Shown: positions 1 to 8,279, counted from the first letter of the stretch. The stretch is 14,735 bases of DNA from Acidobacteriota bacterium (GCA_026706225.1 JAPOZE010000017.1:1-14735), one strand, 5' to 3'. Numbers and translations: made by a program. The notes: generated by a model not told the origin, from the letters alone.

Positions 1-5
1 GGCTT

Positions 6-11
6 TATAAT
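6..11 (+). promoter_or_regulatory. Possible -10 box upstream of hicBA
   Basis: A perfect TATAAT hexamer lies about 80 bp before the chosen hicB start. The matching -35 box would fall outside the window, so only half of the promoter can be seen. TATAAT-like strings also occur by chance in AT-rich spacers, so this is a weak call. It does sit in the only AT-rich stretch near the hicBA pair. Confidence 0.3.
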
Positions 12-94
12 CAATTGTTTATGATGAGTATTTGGAGGATACCGCCTCCGCCAAGAAGACGGAGCTACCAGCGCACAACCTCAAGGAGGATCCC

Positions 95-292
95 GTGAGG
101 TATAAAATTGCCCTTCACAAGTCTGACGAAGGTTACAGCGTGTCGGCACCCGGCTTGCCCGGTTGCTGGTCTCAGGGAAAGACGGAGGCGGAAGCCCTCG
201 CAAATATTGAAACTGCGATCCGAGAATACTTCAGCGTCGTGGAAGACCTTTTGAAGGATGCCGAAGTCCGGGAAATCGAACTGACCCTATAA
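95..292 (+). CDS. hicB: HicB-family antitoxin
   Basis: This is a 65-residue protein of the small HicB antitoxin type. Such proteins bind and neutralise a HicA RNase and usually repress their own operon. The N-terminal strand reads RYKIALHKSDEGYSVSAPGLPG, followed by GCWSQGKTEAEALANI, the classic partial RNase H-like HicB fold with its helix after GxTxxEAL. I chose the GTG at 95 because family members typically begin at this RYKI segment and because an AAGGAGGA ribosome site (83-90) sits 4 nt upstream. A TTG at 32 would add 21 residues with no family resemblance. No C-terminal helix-turn-helix or RHH domain is present, so DNA binding is uncertain. The stop is 2 nt before hicA, implying translational coupling. 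The gene order is antitoxin first, the reverse of the E. coli order but common elsewhere. Confidence 0.85.
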   Translation: MRYKIALHKSDEGYSVSAPGLPGCWSQGKTEAEALANIETAIREYFSVVEDLLKDAEVREIELTL

Positions 293-294
293 AC

Positions 295-510
295 ATGCCC
301 AAGCTTTCGGGCGTAAATCATCTCAATGCGGTGCGTGCTTTGACAAAGGCGGGTTTTCGCATCGCACGCCAGGGCAAACACATCGTCATGACAGACGGAA
401 GGCGCATTCTTACCATCCCAAGAAGTAATCCCGTGAATGCCTACACCATGGGAGGAATCGTGAGGGACGCTGGGTTCACCATTGAAGAATTCCGCAGGTT
501 GTTGTCATAG
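295..510 (+). CDS. hicA: HicA-family toxin (mRNA interferase)
   Basis: This 71-residue protein has a dsRBD-like fold and should cleave mRNA in a translation-independent way when freed from HicB. It matches the family along its whole length: an opening PKLSGV, then the helix AVRALTKAGF, then RQGKHIVM with the catalytic histidine at residue 29, then TIPRSNPVNAYTMGGIVRDAG, the conserved C-terminal block. Length and both ends are normal, so the gene looks intact and active. It starts 2 nt after the hicB stop with no strong ribosome site of its own, which fits coupled translation. Its TAG stop is followed without any gap, in the same frame, by the remnant of a different toxin gene. That suggests the hicBA pair arrived by insertion, or that a deletion joined the two loci here. 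Confidence 0.88.
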   Translation: MPKLSGVNHLNAVRALTKAGFRIARQGKHIVMTDGRRILTIPRSNPVNAYTMGGIVRDAGFTIEEFRRLLS

Positions 511-690
511 CTTGACTTTCCGCATTACAACCAGGACCGCTACCCGGGACAGTTGATCTACGTTGTGGAGATCGACGAGACCATCGACCTCGTGCCTTTC
601 GTGATTCAGACCGACGGCACTCGCTTTCTGAGGACGATTATTCCCAGCCGGAAGGCGATGCGAGATTATCGGAGGAGGCAACCAAAGTGA
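511..690 (+). pseudogene. N-terminally truncated BrnT-like toxin remnant
   Basis: Frame 1 stays open directly after the hicA stop and encodes 59 residues that begin LDFPHYNQDRYPGQLIYVVE, continue LVPFV and end TIIPSRKAMRDYRRRQPK. This resembles the C-terminal two-thirds of small BrnT-like toxins of about 90 residues, which usually show a DHPN-like segment, then RYPGQ, then a TIIPSRKAT tail. No ATG, GTG or TTG precedes the conserved part. The first in-frame alternatives (TTG 553, GTG 565) would start inside the core strands. The stop TGA (688-690) overlaps the GTG of the antitoxin downstream, the normal arrangement for a toxin-antitoxin pair. About 30-40 N-terminal residues are therefore missing, lost at the hicA junction. 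The family name is from memory of the motif pattern; the truncation is read directly. Confidence 0.62.
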
Positions 691-962
691 AAGACCCATT
701 GAGTGTGGGAGAACGTGACATTCTGAATCGGTTCGAAAGGGGAGAGTTGCGCTCCACTCCCGATGCTGGACGCGAAATTGAGATAGCCCGCCGCTCTGCT
801 TGCAATACCTTCAACAAAACCAAGCGGGTGAATTTGCGCGTAACCGAGCGTGACTTCAACCTTGCTCACTCAAGGGCCAGGGAAGAAGGGATTCCCTGTC
901 AGACACTATTGTCCAGCGTCATCCACAAGTACCTGTCGGGCCGGCTGACGGATAAGAGATAG
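687..962 (+). CDS. CopG/RHH-type antitoxin (partner of the broken BrnT-like toxin)
   Basis: This 91-residue protein starts with GTG in a GTGA overlap with the stop of the toxin remnant. Its N-terminal half (MKDPLSVGERDILNRFERGE, then LRSTPDAG) is the toxin-binding type of tail. The C-terminal half has TKRVNLRVTERDF, the ribbon strand of a ribbon-helix-helix domain, followed by AREEGIPCQTLLSSVIHKYLSGRL, the conserved helix-turn-helix end of CopG-like antitoxins. Such proteins bind their toxin and repress their own promoter. Because the neighbouring toxin is truncated, this is probably an orphan antitoxin. It could persist as a regulator or as protection against a related toxin elsewhere in the genome. 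Length and both ends look intact. Confidence 0.75.
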   Translation: MKDPLSVGERDILNRFERGELRSTPDAGREIEIARRSACNTFNKTKRVNLRVTERDFNLAHSRAREEGIPCQTLLSSVIHKYLSGRLTDKR

Positions 963-999
963 GCCGCAATCCCGGCAGGGGAGCTGCAGATTGACGCTG

Positions 1000-1044
1000 G
1001 ACAGAACCCTGGAGCAGACCATGGTCCAGATTGGATTGTCTGTC
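1000..1044. repeat. Nested inverted repeats in the gap before the PKS
   Basis: GACAGA (1000-1005) pairs with TCTGTC (1039-1044). Inside it, CTGGA (1009-1013) pairs with TCCAG (1025-1029). At the centre GACCATGGTC (1017-1026) is a perfect 10-bp palindrome, an alternative pairing to the inner arms. The outer right arm overlaps the -35 element of the promoter proposed next to it. This could be an operator, or a weak transcript end for the antitoxin gene; no T-run follows it. The arms are short, so chance cannot be excluded. Confidence 0.3.
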
Positions 1045-1063
1045 ACTGGTGCGGTAATATAAC
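1036..1063 (+). promoter_or_regulatory. Candidate promoter of the PKS operon
   Basis: TTGTCT (1036-1041) and TATAAC (1058-1063) are separated by 16 nt and resemble sigma70-type -35 and -10 boxes. A second reading, TTGGAT (1031-1036) with TAATAT (1055-1060) at 18 nt spacing, overlaps the first. The site lies about 115 bp before the PKS start, in the only sizeable gap ahead of the operon (963-1176). Nothing else gene-like is seen in that gap. No regulator gene is present in the window. Confidence 0.35.
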
Positions 1064-1176
1064 CGTGTATCGACGGGAAAGGGCAGGGTGACCGCGGTTG
1101 GCTGCCTGTCACCTGTCGAGATCAACCGGAGGGGATTGCAGACCCTGAGATGGAATATGGAGGTCCGTGCACAGCC

Positions 1177-4100
1177 ATGAACTCCCCCGATTCCGACAAC
1201 GCCGTTGCCATCGTCGGATATGCCTACCGGATGCCTGGAGGAATCCGAACCGACGATGATTTCTGGCGTCTGCTCAGTCAACGCGAGATCGTCCGGGAGC
1301 CGGTCACCGACCGCTATGGCAGGGGATATCAACCCGTCGGCGGGTTCTCGGGCCCAGGTCGCTTCGCCAGCCCCTTCGAGGGGCTGATCCGCGACGACGG
1401 GGAGAAGCTGTTAGATCGCGGTCTCTTCGGGTTGTCGCAACACGAAGTGTTGTCAACGGACCCGCAGTTGAGAATGCTGTTGATGTGCGCCTGGGAGACC
1501 TGCGAGCGGAGCGGCTGGGAACTCAATTGGTTGCGCAACAGTCTTACCGGAGTGTTTGTCGGCGCGCAAACGCCCCCGGTGGCGAACTGGCGTCCATTGC
1601 GCGGTGCCGGTCCCTTTGACGTTACCAGCATCAGCCTGGCCATGCTGGCCAATCGCATTTCCTACCACTTCAACTTGATGGGGCCGTCAACCACCTATTG
1701 CACGGCTTGTTCGGCCAGCCTCACCGCATTGAACGCCGCCGTGAACGCACTCCAGTGCGGCGATTGCGAGCAAGCCATCGTCGCCTCCGTAAATTACTTG
1801 GGGACAGCCCGGCTCAGCGCTGCCTTCAATGCCCTGGGCGTCATCAGCCCGGACGGCAAGTGCCACTCCTTCGACGCCGAAGCCAACGGCTACATGCGCT
1901 CGGAAGGGGCGTTCGTCTTTGCGATCAAGCCCCTGGAAGCGGCCGAGCGAGACGGGGACCCGATCCACGCCGTCGTGGAGGCAACGGCAGTCAATGCGGC
2001 CGGGGCTGCCGACGGCAGCAGCGGCCTGGCTCAGGGGCGTTACATCACCGCCCCGACTCGTCACGCGCAGGCGGACCTGATGCGCCTGGCGTGCGCTCGT
2101 TCCGGACACGAACCGAGTGAATTCGACTACATCGAGGCCCATGCCACCGGTACCGTGGTGGGCGACCGCATCGAGGGGGCTGCCATCAACGAGGCGTTCG
2201 GCGGTTTCGACCGGGAGGCGCCGCTGAGAATTTCCAGTGTCAAGAGCAATGTAGGACACATGGAGGCCGCTGCTTTCCATTGCGCTCTGCTCAAGGTCGT
2301 GTTGATGATGCAGCGGCGCACGTTCGCGCCGATTTCGAAGAATTACCTGGTGCCGAACCCCGAGATCGATTTCGAGAACTGCCCCATGCAGGTGCAGACG
2401 ACCTGTGAGCCGTTTCCCGAACCTCCTGTCCTGGTCGGCATCAATTCGTTCGGCTTTGGCGGCGCCAACGGGCACTGCGTGGTGCGGGAATACCGTCCGG
2501 CGCAGCCGCGGCTCTGGTCGATTGCGCTGGCGCCGGAAGCCGGCCACATGATTCCCCTGTCGGCGCGCACCTCCGGCTTGTTGCCGCGCAGTGCGCGGCA
2601 GTTGCGCCAAGCCTTGGGCGAGTCGGAAATGGATCTGTACACGCTGGCCGGCAATCTCAGCCGCCGCCGGACCCACTTCGCCGCGCGTACGTCCTTTGCG
2701 GTGCGCAACCGGCAGGAACTGATCGAGGCGCTTGACGCCTTCATTGAAGTTCCAACGCCCGTGGCCTCGGTGGATGACAGCGAGCGGCGGGTGGCCCTGG
2801 TGTTTGCCGGGCAGGGCACGCAGTGGGCCGGTTGCGGCCGCACGCTTTACGACGCCCACCCCGTTTTCCGCCGCGTGATCGATGCTGTTGAGGAACACTG
2901 GCGAGAGCACTCGGACAGATCGCTCCGCGATGCCTGTTTTTCGGCCTGCCAGGAGGAACTCGATGAAGTCCGGTTGGCCCAGCCGGTCATTTTCATGATC
3001 CAGTGCGCCCTGGTGGAGTTGCTCAAGACGTGGGGAGTCCATGCGGACTGCGTGGTTGGCCATAGCTCCGGCGAGGTGGCTGCAGCCTACGCCTGCGGGG
3101 CGCTGTCATTGGCGGACGCCACCCGACTGGTTTTTCACCGCGCCACCCTGCAGCAGAGCGTTGCGGGTTCGGGCCGCATGCTGGCGGTCGGCCTCGACCG
3201 GGCGGGCGTGGAGGAAATACTCGAAACGCTGCACGTTCCCTTCCGGCCCGAGGAAGGACCGACCCGAGTGGAGATCGCCTGCGAGAACGCGCCGGCCAAC
3301 ACCGTCATCTGCGGCAGGGAAGCCGCCCTGCGGCCGATCATGGCGGAGTTGGACCGACGCAATCTGCAGAACCAGTTGCTGCCGGGCAATATCGCCTTCC
3401 ACTCCACCGCCATGAACCCGATCAGGGAGGACGCGCTGGCCGCCCTGTCCTTTCTCGACGCCTGCGACTTCGACGCCGAGGTGCCGTTCGTTTCCTCGGT
3501 GACCGGCGTGCAGACAGCGCGATTGGACAACGCCTACTGGTGGTCGAATATTCGCCAGCCGGTGCGTTTCGCGGCTGCGATGGAAACCGTCCGGCGGGAA
3601 TATCGACCGGACGTAGTGCTGGAAATTGCACCGCACAGCGCCCTGCAAACCACCATCGCGCAGTGCCTGGAATGCAGTGCGCCAGTGCCGGCCTGTATTC
3701 CGACCCTGATGAGAGACAGCGATGTGTGCCTCGGCTTCAACCAGGCTCTGGGTGCGCTTTTCATGGCCGGCGTAGATCTGGACTTCGCCGCCCAATATCC
3801 GCGGCCGGAGCCGGTCGCCCATCTGCTGCCTGGCCATCCGAGAGAAGAGCAGGCGACGATGGATATCATGTGCGACAACGAGATGTTTGTCCGACAGGGC
3901 GAGTACTCCCATGGGCCGTTGGTCGGACACAAGGTTCCTGCGGATCACCCGCTCTTCGAGGCGCGGCTTTCCGAGCAGGACTTTCCCTGGCTGGCAGAGC
4001 ACCGCGTCCACCATGCGGCGATCATGCCGGGGGCCGGTTACATCGAACTGATCCTGGAAGCCTTGGGGGGCGTTCCCGCGTGCTTCGACGTGATAGAGTT

Positions 4101-7100
4101 CCTCCAGCCCTGCCCCATCCCCAAGAAGCCGGTACGTCTGCAAACGGACTTGCATCCGGTGACCGCGGCTACGGACGAATGGACCTTCACCATTTCTTCC
4201 CGGCGGTACGACGTTGACGCGAAAAGTGAGTTGCACTGCCGCGGGAAGGTGCGCCTGGTGGGCGACGACCATGCGGTGGAGGTGCCATGCCGGCTGGCGG
4301 ACATCGATACGACCCACTTCAAGCCCTCGTTTCTCGCGGACGACCGGAATTTTTACGAGCGCCTGGAAGCGGTCCTTAGCGAGACGTTCCAGTACGGTCC
4401 CTTTTTCAGGACCATCCAACGCGTTTTGGTGGATACGGTATCGAAGGCTTATCTCTTCGATGTAGAGATGGACGAGGAGTTATGGACCACAGGTCGAGAA
4501 GAGGGCTACGTCTCGTGTCCTCCCTTGTTCGACGGGGCATTGCAGATCTTTCTGTACCATTTGCTGACCGCCGCCGACCTGTTTGCCATCCCCCAGCGAG
4601 CCGAAGGCGTGACCTTCTTTCGCCCGCCCTCCGGCCCGCGGATCACCTGTCACGTGACCAAGCCCCGCGACGACTGGATGGATGCCAACGAGCGGGGGCA
4701 GTATTCCGTTCGCCGCGGCGAACGGTCCGGCGGCAGCCTCAGTCTTTACGACAGCGCAACCGGAGACCTCGTTGCTCATATCGGCGAATACACCTATTTC
4801 ACCTCCAATCCGCGATGGAACGACCTGCCGCTAAGCAAGCACCGGATATCCTGGCAGCCCAAGTTCGTTTCCGCCGGTCAAGGGCTTGCCGACAGACTTC
4901 CTGACGGCGAGATCGAACCCGCCGCCTTGATTGCCGCCCTCGAAAGGCCGGAACGGGGCGAACCGTACGCCTGTCACGTGGTCGAGTTCGCGGGCTGCCG
5001 GGAGCCGGAGCAGACCCTTCTCGATCGGTGCATCGACCATCTCTCGAACGGCGGCGCACAGACCGAGTTCTGGCTGGTGGGCGATACCGAAGAGAGTACC
5101 CGGGCTCACTTCGACGCCTACGGTCAACGCGATGCCGCCTTGCGTTTCGAGTGCCTCGACCCGGCTGCTCAACCGCAACTGGATGCGGGTCTCCTGCGTC
5201 CGGGTAGCGCCGAAATCATTTTTCTGCATGGGGATGGCGAGGTGGTCCGGCCGGAGGAATGGGAATTGGCGCGCCGATTGGCGGTGGCCGGCGGCTTGGC
5301 CCTGGTCTCTCATGGCGAGGGTGACGTCATCCGGCCCGTCGCCGGTTGGACGGTCGTTCGAGCCGGGCGGCGCAAGACCCTGCTACAGGCCCCGCAGTCC
5401 CCTGCGGAACATCCCGCCGCCACAAAGCCGCCGGGCTCGCGATGGGTGCTCGGGGAGCCGGAAAGCTGGGCGTCGGACTGGGTGGCCCTGCTCGATGCGC
5501 CGGATGCGCATCCGATCCCCGATGAAGCTCTCGCCGCCAACGCGCTCCATTTGCTCGAAACGTGGCCGCAGGCGGCCGAACTGCGCGCCATCGACTATTT
5601 CTGTGGCGAGGACCCGGAAGACCCGACGGGGGAAAAGGCGGTGTCGCGTTTTGTTGCCTTTGTCCAGGCTCTGGTCTCGTACAGGATGGAGAATGCGAAC
5701 CACTGGTGCCGATTGACCGTGGTGACCCGCGGAGCCGTGCTCGATGTGGATAATCCGCGCGGGAGTGCGCTGTGGGGGGCGGTTCGCAGCATGGCCCTGG
5801 AAATCGACCTGGAAGCCCGGATCGATTTTCGCCTGGTGGACCTGGGTGATTCCGGCGATTTGGAAACGACGGCCTGGCTGGCTCGGTGCGATTTGCGCGA
5901 GCGCGAATTGGCGGTGCGGGACAACCGCTTGTGGGCGCCCAGGTGGGTCGACATTACGGAGCGGTATTCCCGGGTATCCGCAGGTGAGGAGCTTGCCTAC
6001 CGGCTCACCCTGGACAATCCGGGGCAGATCGCGGGTCTCGAGATGAAAACCTGCGAGCTCCCTCCTTTGGGGCCGGACGACGTGGAGATCGAAGTGACGG
6101 CCGCCGCCCTCAATTTTCGCGATGTCATGGTCACGCTGGGCCTGTTGCCGGCTTCGGCCTATGAGCGCTCGGCCCTTGGGCGTGAAGTCGGCATGGAGGG
6201 AAGCGGGGTCGTCCGCCGCGTCGGGTCGGAGGTGCGGGGTTGCCGCCCCGGCGACGATGTAGCCTTCATACAGGGCGGCTGCATCGCCAATCGCGTCGTG
6301 GTCAACCAATCCCTCGTTTTCGCCAAGCCGGACCGCCTGAGCATGGAAGAAGCCGCCTCGGTCCTGTCGGTCTACGTCACCGCCTACTATTCCCTGATTC
6401 ACCTGGCCCGCCTGCGCAAGGGCCAGCGAGTCCTCATCCAATCGGCGATGGGCGGCGTCGGACAGGCCGCCATCGCGCTGGCCAAGCATGTGGGAGCAGA
6501 GATTTACGCCACTGCCGGAAGTGAAAACAAGCGGGAGCAATTGCTGTCGCTGGGCGTGCGAGCGGCTTTCGATTCGCACAGCCTCGCCTGGCATGACGAC
6601 CTGATGGCGGCGACCGGAGGCGAGGGCGTCGACGTCGTGCTGAACTCCCTGGCCGGACGCCACGTTGAACTTTGTCTGCAGGCCCTGCGCCCGGGGGGCT
6701 GGCATTGCGAGATCGGCAAGGTCGACATCTACGCCGACAACGCCCTCGGTCTGCGCATCTTCCGCAAGAACCTGCGTTTCGCTGCCATCGACGTGGACCG
6801 TCTGATGATTGATGACCCCTATCTATCGCGCCAGCTCTCCCAAGCCTGCCTGGATTTGCTCGACCAAGGAGCGCTGCCGCCGCTTCCGGTCACCGTCTTT
6901 CCGTTCAAGGACTACGCCAAGGCCCTTCGCCTGATGACTTCCGGTCGCCACCAGGGGAAACTCGTGCTGAAAGCTCCCGAGGCTGCCAGCGATGCGGGTT
7001 TCACGGTCTCCGACGTGCGGCCGTTTTTCGATCCCGAGGCAACCTATCTGGTGACCGGCGGCCTGGGCGGCTTCGGACTGCGACTCTTGCCTTACCTGGT

Positions 7101-8226
7101 GGCCGCTGGCGCGCGCCATGTCACCCTGATGGACCGCGACCCCGAGCGACGTCGGGACGCTGAGTGGGTCCGTCATTCGAGCGCTCTCGTGTACATGGAT
7201 GAGGATGCGGAATTCGACATCGTATCGGGCGACGCGGCGGTGGAAGAAGATGTCCGGCGCTGCGTGTCTCAACTCAAGAGGCCGCTCAAGGGTGTGTTCC
7301 ACCTGGCCGGCGCGCTGGACGACCGTTTGCTGGACGATCTGTCAGCCGAATCCATGGCAACGGTTTTCGCAGCCAAGGCTCACGGAGCTCTCCATCTCCA
7401 CCGGGCCACCGAGGGTTGCCCACTCGATTACTTTGTTCTGTTCTCCTCGACTGCCTCGGCCCTGGGCAACCCCGGACAGATCAGCTACAGCGCGGCCAAC
7501 GCATTTCTGGACGGTTTTGCGGCCTATCGCCGCCGCCAGGGCCTTCCCTGCATGTCCTACAATATGGCCGCTGTCGCCGACGCCGGCATGGCCGCGCGCA
7601 GTCTCCCCGTGTTGCGCATGATGAGGGCCGCCGGCCTTCCGCCGGTCAGCAGCGACTTCGCCATCGCCAACCTCGACTATGCCCTGCGCGCGATGCCTGA
7701 TCGGGACCACTTGATTACGGCCGTTTTCAAGCATCCGGCCTGGACGACCGACTACCCGGACTACATGCGCGTCGGGCGTTTGATGAATAATCAGGACGCC
7801 TTCAAGGCTGGTGTGGAGGGCGAGTTGACGCTCGAGAGCGTGGTGGCGCAGATTGCTGCCAAGGTCGCCGAGCTCTGCGGCCACGAGGAGGGCGACGTGG
7901 AGGAGCCACTGGCCAGTTTCGGACTCACCTCCATCTCGGTGGCCGAGCTGGGCACGTTCATCCAGACGCAGTTCAACTATCGGGTAAGCGCCCTCGAGTT
8001 GATGACTACCGCCACCTGTCTGTCGCTGGCCCGGGGAATCATCCATGGAAAAGAAAATGTCGAGGACGATCCGGCCGAGGCGGATACGGCCATTTCCGAG
8101 GATGCCGCCCAAAGTGTCCGGCAGCGCGCCCGCCGCGCACCATCGGTTTTTGCGAGCGCAAAAGAAGACCACTTTCCCCATCCGCGAGATGTGGTATCCG
8201 GTACCGTGAGAGAATCCGCCGTTTAG
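1177..8226 (+). CDS. Monomodular, fully reducing type I polyketide synthase (KS-AT-DH-psiMT-ER-KR-ACP)
   Basis: A 2349-residue iterative-type PKS that should build a reduced acyl chain. I prefer ATG 1177, just before VAIVGYAYRMPGG (GGAGGT at 1159-1164); ATG 1150 would add nine residues. Residues count from 1177. KS (about 10-435) has C178 in CTACSASL, H322 in EAHATGT and H361 in KSNVGH. AT (about 540-880) has S630 in GHSSGE, R655 and H742 in IAFHS, favouring malonyl-CoA. DH (about 925-1205) has H942 in HRVHHAAIMP and D1119 in FDGALQ. Residues about 1255-1385 look like a C-methyltransferase without its glycine-rich SAM loop. About 1500-1600 is the KR structural half (VTRGA, LWGAVRSMALE). ER (about 1615-1935) has GGVGQAA near 1759. 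KR (about 1955-2150) has TGGLGGFG, K2067, S2091, Y2104, N2108 and an LDD motif, predicting B-type stereochemistry. ACP (about 2215-2290) carries S2252 in GLTSISVAEL. There is no thioesterase; a 60-residue polar tail ends the protein, so release should come from the reductase two genes on. Confidence 0.93.
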   Translation: MNSPDSDNAVAIVGYAYRMPGGIRTDDDFWRLLSQREIVREPVTDRYGRGYQPVGGFSGPGRFASPFEGLIRDDGEKLLDRGLFGLSQHEVLSTDPQLRMLLMCAWETCERSGWELNWLRNSLTGVFVGAQTPPVANWRPLRGAGPFDVTSISLAMLANRISYHFNLMGPSTTYCTACSASLTALNAAVNALQCGDCEQAIVASVNYLGTARLSAAFNALGVISPDGKCHSFDAEANGYMRSEGAFVFAIKPLEAAERDGDPIHAVVEATAVNAAGAADGSSGLAQGRYITAPTRHAQADLMRLACARSGHEPSEFDYIEAHATGTVVGDRIEGAAINEAFGGFDREAPLRISSVKSNVGHMEAAAFHCALLKVVLMMQRRTFAPISKNYLVPNPEIDFENCPMQVQTTCEPFPEPPVLVGINSFGFGGANGHCVVREYRPAQPRLWSIALAPEAGHMIPLSARTSGLLPRSARQLRQALGESEMDLYTLAGNLSRRRTHFAARTSFAVRNRQELIEALDAFIEVPTPVASVDDSERRVALVFAGQGTQWAGCGRTLYDAHPVFRRVIDAVEEHWREHSDRSLRDACFSACQEELDEVRLAQPVIFMIQCALVELLKTWGVHADCVVGHSSGEVAAAYACGALSLADATRLVFHRATLQQSVAGSGRMLAVGLDRAGVEEILETLHVPFRPEEGPTRVEIACENAPANTVICGREAALRPIMAELDRRNLQNQLLPGNIAFHSTAMNPIREDALAALSFLDACDFDAEVPFVSSVTGVQTARLDNAYWWSNIRQPVRFAAAMETVRREYRPDVVLEIAPHSALQTTIAQCLECSAPVPACIPTLMRDSDVCLGFNQALGALFMAGVDLDFAAQYPRPEPVAHLLPGHPREEQATMDIMCDNEMFVRQGEYSHGPLVGHKVPADHPLFEARLSEQDFPWLAEHRVHHAAIMPGAGYIELILEALGGVPACFDVIEFLQPCPIPKKPVRLQTDLHPVTAATDEWTFTISSRRYDVDAKSELHCRGKVRLVGDDHAVEVPCRLADIDTTHFKPSFLADDRNFYERLEAVLSETFQYGPFFRTIQRVLVDTVSKAYLFDVEMDEELWTTGREEGYVSCPPLFDGALQIFLYHLLTAADLFAIPQRAEGVTFFRPPSGPRITCHVTKPRDDWMDANERGQYSVRRGERSGGSLSLYDSATGDLVAHIGEYTYFTSNPRWNDLPLSKHRISWQPKFVSAGQGLADRLPDGEIEPAALIAALERPERGEPYACHVVEFAGCREPEQTLLDRCIDHLSNGGAQTEFWLVGDTEESTRAHFDAYGQRDAALRFECLDPAAQPQLDAGLLRPGSAEIIFLHGDGEVVRPEEWELARRLAVAGGLALVSHGEGDVIRPVAGWTVVRAGRRKTLLQAPQSPAEHPAATKPPGSRWVLGEPESWASDWVALLDAPDAHPIPDEALAANALHLLETWPQAAELRAIDYFCGEDPEDPTGEKAVSRFVAFVQALVSYRMENANHWCRLTVVTRGAVLDVDNPRGSALWGAVRSMALEIDLEARIDFRLVDLGDSGDLETTAWLARCDLRERELAVRDNRLWAPRWVDITERYSRVSAGEELAYRLTLDNPGQIAGLEMKTCELPPLGPDDVEIEVTAAALNFRDVMVTLGLLPASAYERSALGREVGMEGSGVVRRVGSEVRGCRPGDDVAFIQGGCIANRVVVNQSLVFAKPDRLSMEEAASVLSVYVTAYYSLIHLARLRKGQRVLIQSAMGGVGQAAIALAKHVGAEIYATAGSENKREQLLSLGVRAAFDSHSLAWHDDLMAATGGEGVDVVLNSLAGRHVELCLQALRPGGWHCEIGKVDIYADNALGLRIFRKNLRFAAIDVDRLMIDDPYLSRQLSQACLDLLDQGALPPLPVTVFPFKDYAKALRLMTSGRHQGKLVLKAPEAASDAGFTVSDVRPFFDPEATYLVTGGLGGFGLRLLPYLVAAGARHVTLMDRDPERRRDAEWVRHSSALVYMDEDAEFDIVSGDAAVEEDVRRCVSQLKRPLKGVFHLAGALDDRLLDDLSAESMATVFAAKAHGALHLHRATEGCPLDYFVLFSSTASALGNPGQISYSAANAFLDGFAAYRRRQGLPCMSYNMAAVADAGMAARSLPVLRMMRAAGLPPVSSDFAIANLDYALRAMPDRDHLITAVFKHPAWTTDYPDYMRVGRLMNNQDAFKAGVEGELTLESVVAQIAAKVAELCGHEEGDVEEPLASFGLTSISVAELGTFIQTQFNYRVSALELMTTATCLSLARGIIHGKENVEDDPAEADTAISEDAAQSVRQRARRAPSVFASAKEDHFPHPRDVVSGTVRESAV

Positions 8227-8279
8227 TGACGGCCTTGGGCGGCCGACATGGCAATGGAGAAACAGGGGAAGGCGTAGCC

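Noticed and set aside
21..98. 25-codon frame (ATG 21) whose TGA overlaps the hicB GTG
   Set aside because: The peptide is Pro/Arg-rich with no family resemblance, and there is no ribosome site before it. The overlap is probably chance, although a leader peptide cannot be fully excluded.
1687..3063. Long open minus-strand frame (458 codons) opposite the KS-AT region
   Set aside because: It lies fully inside the PKS coding strand, has an Arg/His/Gly-rich low-information composition and no motif. Such frames are expected opposite high-GC genes. The same holds for minus-strand frames at 3106-4419, 5383-6705, 8223-9779 and 11862-13277.
8226..8279. GTG 8226 as the true start of the first radical SAM gene, overlapping the PKS stop
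   Set aside because: The extra 18 residues have no counterpart in the paralogue, while GTG 8280 has a better ribosome site and aligns exactly with the paralogue's MPNALLVYP start.
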